Shown: in pieces, positions 23,537-26,008 of the stretch
How the letters are laid out: every line of letters starts with the position of its first letter
Position numbering within the stretch: position 1 is the stretch's first letter
NCBI GenBank assembly: GCA_902481695.1
Contig: CABSXY010000005.1
Location: 1-26,008, forward strand
Source: an uncultured Haemophilus sp.
GTDB taxonomy: Bacteria; Pseudomonadota; Gammaproteobacteria; Enterobacterales; Pasteurellaceae
Direction: 5' to 3'
DNA length: 26,008 nt
The notes under the pieces: model-generated
Told to the model about the DNA's origin: nothing
What the model saw: the letters and a program-made list of their open reading frames with translations, nothing else
Database searches by the model: none
Position numbers and translations under genes: made by a program

Positions 23537-23551
23537 TGACCCAGCCTTATT
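23521..23551 (-). terminator. Hairpin after rpsA, likely terminator
   Basis: AATAAGGCTG (23551-23542 on the minus strand) pairs with CAGCCTTATT (23530-23521), with a further inner GTC/GAC pairing. The tail is only T-rich (TTATTATTA), so termination may be incomplete and some rpsA transcripts may reach ihfB. Confidence 0.6.
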
Positions 23552-23563
23552 CATGTGAATTAA

Positions 23564-25213
23564 TTATTCACCTTTAGCTGCTTTGAAAGCTTCAGCCATT
23601 GCGTTTGGAATAGCAACATCTTCTTGTTTGGTATTCACGTTTGCAACTGCAGCTGCTTCTTCAGCTTGATCTTTCGCTTTTACAGATAAGTGAACGATAC
23701 GAGCTTTACGATCAACACCAGTGTATTTCGCTTCAACTACATCACCTGCTGCAACTTCGTTTGTTAAGTCTGCTGCACGGATATAACCTTCAACGCCACC
23801 TGCTAATTCAACTTTAGCACCTTTAGCGTCAGCTTCAACAACAGTTGCAGAAACTACTGCACCTTTCTTGTTAACTGCTACGAAGTTGTTGAATGGATCA
23901 TCTTCAAGTTGTTTGATACCTAAAGAAATACGTTCTTTCACTGCATCTACTGCTAATACTACTGCAGAAACTTCGTCACCTTTTTTGTAGTTACGAACTG
24001 CTTCTTCACCTGCAACATTCCAAGAAATGTCAGATAAGTGAACTAAACCGTCGATACCACCTTCAAGACCGATGAAGATACCGAAATCAGTGATTGATTT
24101 GATTTTACCAGTAACTTTGTCGCCTTTGTTGTGAGTTTCAGCGAATTGAGTCCATGGGTTAGGTTTGCATTGTTTTAAACCTAAAGAAATACGACGACGT
24201 TCTTCGTCAACTTCTAATACCATTACTTCAACAGTATCGCCAAGGCTTACAACTTTAGATGGGTGGATGTTTTTGTTAGTCCAATCCATTTCAGAAACGT
24301 GAACTAAACCTTCAACACCATCTAAGATTTCAACGAAACAGCCGTAGTCAGTTAAGTTAGTTACTTTACCCGTTAATTTGCTGTTTACTGGGTGGTTTTC
24401 AGCGATAGCAACCCAAGGATCTTGACCTAATTGTTTTAAGCCTAAAGATACGCGAGTACGATCTTTGTCAAATTTTAATACTTTAACAGTTACTTCGTCG
24501 CCTACATTCACGATTTCGCTTGGGTGTTTAACACGTTTCCAAGCCATATCAGTGATGTGTAATAAACCGTCAACGCCACCTAAATCTACGAATGCACCGT
24601 AGTCAGTTAAGTTTTTAACGATACCTTTAACTTCTGAACCTTCAGCTAGGTTCTCAAGGATTTGTTCACGTTCTTGGCTGTTTTCAGATTCGATCACTGC
24701 ACGACGAGAAACAACAACGTTGTTACGTTTTTGATCTAATTTGATTACTTTGAATTCTAATTCTTTACCAAGTAGGTGATCAGCTTCACGTGCAGGACGT
24801 GTATCAACTAATGAACCTGGTAAGAATGCACGAACACCGTTTAACTCAACTGTGAAACCGCCTTTCACTTTACCGTTGATTAAACCGATAACGGTCGCTT
24901 TATCTTCGTAAGCTTTTTCTAATTCAATCCAAGATTCATGACGAACAGCTTTCTCACGAGAAAGTTTAGTTTCGCCGTAACCATCTTCAACTGCATCTAA
25001 AGCTACGTTTACTGTGTCGCCAACTTTAACTTCAAGTTCACCTTGAGCGTTTTGGAATTCAGCAACAGGAATTGCAGATTCAGATTTTAAGCCTGCATCA
25101 ACAAGTACAAAGCCTTTTTGAATAGCAACAACAGTACCGCTAACGATTGAACCTTGACGGGTTTCAAGGCCTTTTAATGATTCTTCAAAGAGTTGAGCAA
25201 AAGATTCTGACAT
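23564..25213 (-). CDS. rpsA: 30S ribosomal protein S1
   Basis: A 549-residue protein of six S1 RNA-binding repeats (E. coli 557) that brings mRNA to the 30S subunit. Repeats lie at roughly 20-90, 105-170, 190-260, 275-347, 362-434 and 450-518. Middle repeats carry the repeated LTDYGAFVDLGGVDGLLHITD-type block. The N-terminus MSESFAQLFEESL is the conserved ribosome-docking segment. The start at 25213 has AAGAAG about 10 nt away; S1 messages typically have atypical leaders because S1 represses its own translation, which is family knowledge. It follows cmk by 96 nt, the usual cmk-rpsA-ihfB order. The C-terminal tail is slightly short but intact. Confidence 0.98.
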   Translation of the reverse strand: MSESFAQLFEESLKGLETRQGSIVSGTVVAIQKGFVLVDAGLKSESAIPVAEFQNAQGELEVKVGDTVNVALDAVEDGYGETKLSREKAVRHESWIELEKAYEDKATVIGLINGKVKGGFTVELNGVRAFLPGSLVDTRPAREADHLLGKELEFKVIKLDQKRNNVVVSRRAVIESENSQEREQILENLAEGSEVKGIVKNLTDYGAFVDLGGVDGLLHITDMAWKRVKHPSEIVNVGDEVTVKVLKFDKDRTRVSLGLKQLGQDPWVAIAENHPVNSKLTGKVTNLTDYGCFVEILDGVEGLVHVSEMDWTNKNIHPSKVVSLGDTVEVMVLEVDEERRRISLGLKQCKPNPWTQFAETHNKGDKVTGKIKSITDFGIFIGLEGGIDGLVHLSDISWNVAGEEAVRNYKKGDEVSAVVLAVDAVKERISLGIKQLEDDPFNNFVAVNKKGAVVSATVVEADAKGAKVELAGGVEGYIRAADLTNEVAAGDVVEAKYTGVDRKARIVHLSVKAKDQAEEAAAVANVNTKQEDVAIPNAMAEAFKAAKGE

Positions 25214-25309
25214 ATAAATAATCTTCTTAATTTAAGTTAATAACATCCACATTAAGATCCATAAAATGCGGGGTTGAGGATAAATGTCTATTCTTCCTTG
25301 AATAAACAG

Positions 25310-25987
25310 TTAAATCGAAATTAACGCTTTTTGTTGAATATAAGATAACGCTTGAGCAATGACCTCATCAATACTCAATGTTGTACTATCTAACAATAAA
25401 GCATCATCAGCCGGTTTCAATGGCGCAACCTCACGATTTCTATCGCGAAAATCGCGTTCTTGTATCTCGGCTAAAATCTGTGCAAAGTTACCATTAATTC
25501 CCTTATTTTGCAACTGTTTATAGCGTCTTTTTGCACGTTCTTCCGCACTTGCATCTAAAAACAGTTTAACTTGTGCATTTGGGAAAACCACCGTCCCCAT
25601 ATCTCGCCCATCAGCAATCAGGCCATCATTTTTGCCAAAATCCTGCTGAAGTTGCAGTAAAGCTGACCGCACTTTTGGGAAAACCGCCACTTTTGAGGCG
25701 GCTTCCGCCACTTCTTGCGTACGGATCAAATGGCTCACATCCATTCCACCAAGAAGCACATTGACTTCTCCATTCTTTGGAATGAACTGAATATCTAAAT
25801 GACGTGCTAACTCCGCTAATCCTTCTTCATCGGTTAAGTCTGCATGACGTTTCAGTGCAGCCAATGCTGTCACGCGATAAATGGCGCCACTATCTAATAA
25901 GGTAAAACCTAACTTTTCTGCCAATGCGTAACAAAGTGTTCCTTTCCCTGCTCCGCTTGGGCCATCAACGGTGATAATTATCCCCAT
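25310..25987 (-). CDS. cmk: Cytidylate kinase
   Basis: A 225-residue cytoplasmic kinase converting CMP/dCMP to CDP/dCDP. The P-loop is DGPSGAGKGT (Lys15) at the N-terminus, DSGAIYR provides the nucleotide contact, IADGRDMGTVVFP is the CMP-specific block, and the lid has RYKQLQNKG and ERDFRDRNREVAPLKPA. Length matches the long bacterial Cmk type. The full gene is inside the window: the ATG at 25987 is preceded by AAGGGG at 7 nt, with 21 nt left before the window edge. It contains an uptake signal (25666-25674). Confidence 0.97.
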   Translation of the reverse strand: MGIIITVDGPSGAGKGTLCYALAEKLGFTLLDSGAIYRVTALAALKRHADLTDEEGLAELARHLDIQFIPKNGEVNVLLGGMDVSHLIRTQEVAEAASKVAVFPKVRSALLQLQQDFGKNDGLIADGRDMGTVVFPNAQVKLFLDASAEERAKRRYKQLQNKGINGNFAQILAEIQERDFRDRNREVAPLKPADDALLLDSTTLSIDEVIAQALSYIQQKALISI

Positions 25988-26008
25988 ATATTACCCCTTA
26001 TAATCTTT

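Larger units (their letters stand above)
686..25674. repeat. Dispersed DNA uptake signal sequences (Haemophilus type), at least 21 copies
   Basis: Exact AAGTGCGGT begins on the + strand at 686, 1339, 1935, 3322, 4294, 6261, 15683, 17390, 17623, 20075 and 23174. Exact ACCGCACTT begins at 703, 1951, 8282, 10609, 11590, 15060, 18365, 20092, 20240 and 25666. Three pairs (686/703, 1935/1951, 20075/20092) are inverted and form terminator hairpins. The motif marks DNA for uptake by naturally competent Haemophilus. I counted by eye, so a few may be missed. No copy lies in the pykA, dnaB, flippase, pyruvyl transferase, lapA, lapB, pyrF, yciH or rpsA coding regions. Confidence 0.95.

Noticed and set aside
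23564..25213. Internal repeats in rpsA as a possible duplication
   Set aside because: The repeated blocks are the normal S1 RNA-binding domains of this protein.
1..26008. CRISPR arrays, insertion sequences, prophage or toxin-antitoxin genes
   Set aside because: I looked on both strands and found no regularly spaced repeats, transposase, integrase or recognisable toxin pair. The dispersed 9-mer is the uptake signal.

Overview
The window looks like chromosomal DNA of a Haemophilus species in the Pasteurellaceae. It carries at least 21 exact copies of the 9-bp Haemophilus-type DNA uptake signal AAGTGCGGT (11 on the + strand, 10 as ACCGCACTT), about one per 1.2 kb, plus near matches. It is AT-rich, and the proteins closely resemble E. 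coli and H. influenzae orthologues as I remember them. H. parainfluenzae or a close relative is a reasonable guess, but I cannot fix the species by eye. I see no phage, insertion sequence or CRISPR.

Layout. 1-1922 (+): the tail of an unidentified gene, a dual-specificity-phosphatase-like lipoprotein, and a SetA-type sugar efflux MFS transporter. 1975-7779 (-): pykA, then a dnaB-alr-pgi cluster. 8007-8083 (+): tRNA-Val(GAC). 8172-12324 (+): an iron-uptake-like module, with a putative Fur box and promoter, a TonB-dependent siderophore-type receptor, and a YddA/SbmA-like one-piece ABC transporter. 12405-15683 (+): a surface-polysaccharide-like group with its own promoter, made of a Wzx-like flippase, a polysaccharide pyruvyl transferase, and an ElyC/YdcF-type DUF218 membrane protein. 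15732-16394 (+): an NfsB-like nitroreductase. 16436-18049 (-): a DUF1007 periplasmic protein and a NicO-type nickel/cobalt transporter. 18050-18396: a gene-free gap. 18397-20480 (+): ettA and sirB2. 20528-25987 (-): cmk, rpsA, ihfB, lapA, lapB, pyrF, yciH in the conserved gammaproteobacterial order.

Most of the window is housekeeping. The parts worth a second look are four. (1) The gap upstream of ettA holds a perfect FNR palindrome, a -10-like hexamer at class II distance, about 116 nt of non-coding sequence and a strong intrinsic terminator, which suggests an anaerobically induced small RNA comparable in design to FnrS. (2) The pyruvyl transferase frame is open well upstream of any canonical start and meets the flippase end at AAAAAAAGGA; one G-to-T change there would create a classical ATGA stop/start overlap, and the same bases form a -1 slippery heptamer in the flippase frame. 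(3) The flippase promoter has a run of six C between -35 and -10. (4) A siderophore-type receptor is paired with a YddA/SbmA-like transporter behind a Fur-like site.

How the genes work together: dnaB, ihfB, rpsA, ettA and yciH serve replication and translation; pykA, pgi, cmk, pyrF and alr serve central, nucleotide and wall metabolism; lapA/lapB, the flippase group and the lipoprotein phosphatase relate to the envelope; and the TonB receptor, ABC transporter, NicO and DUF1007 relate to metal or small-molecule traffic.
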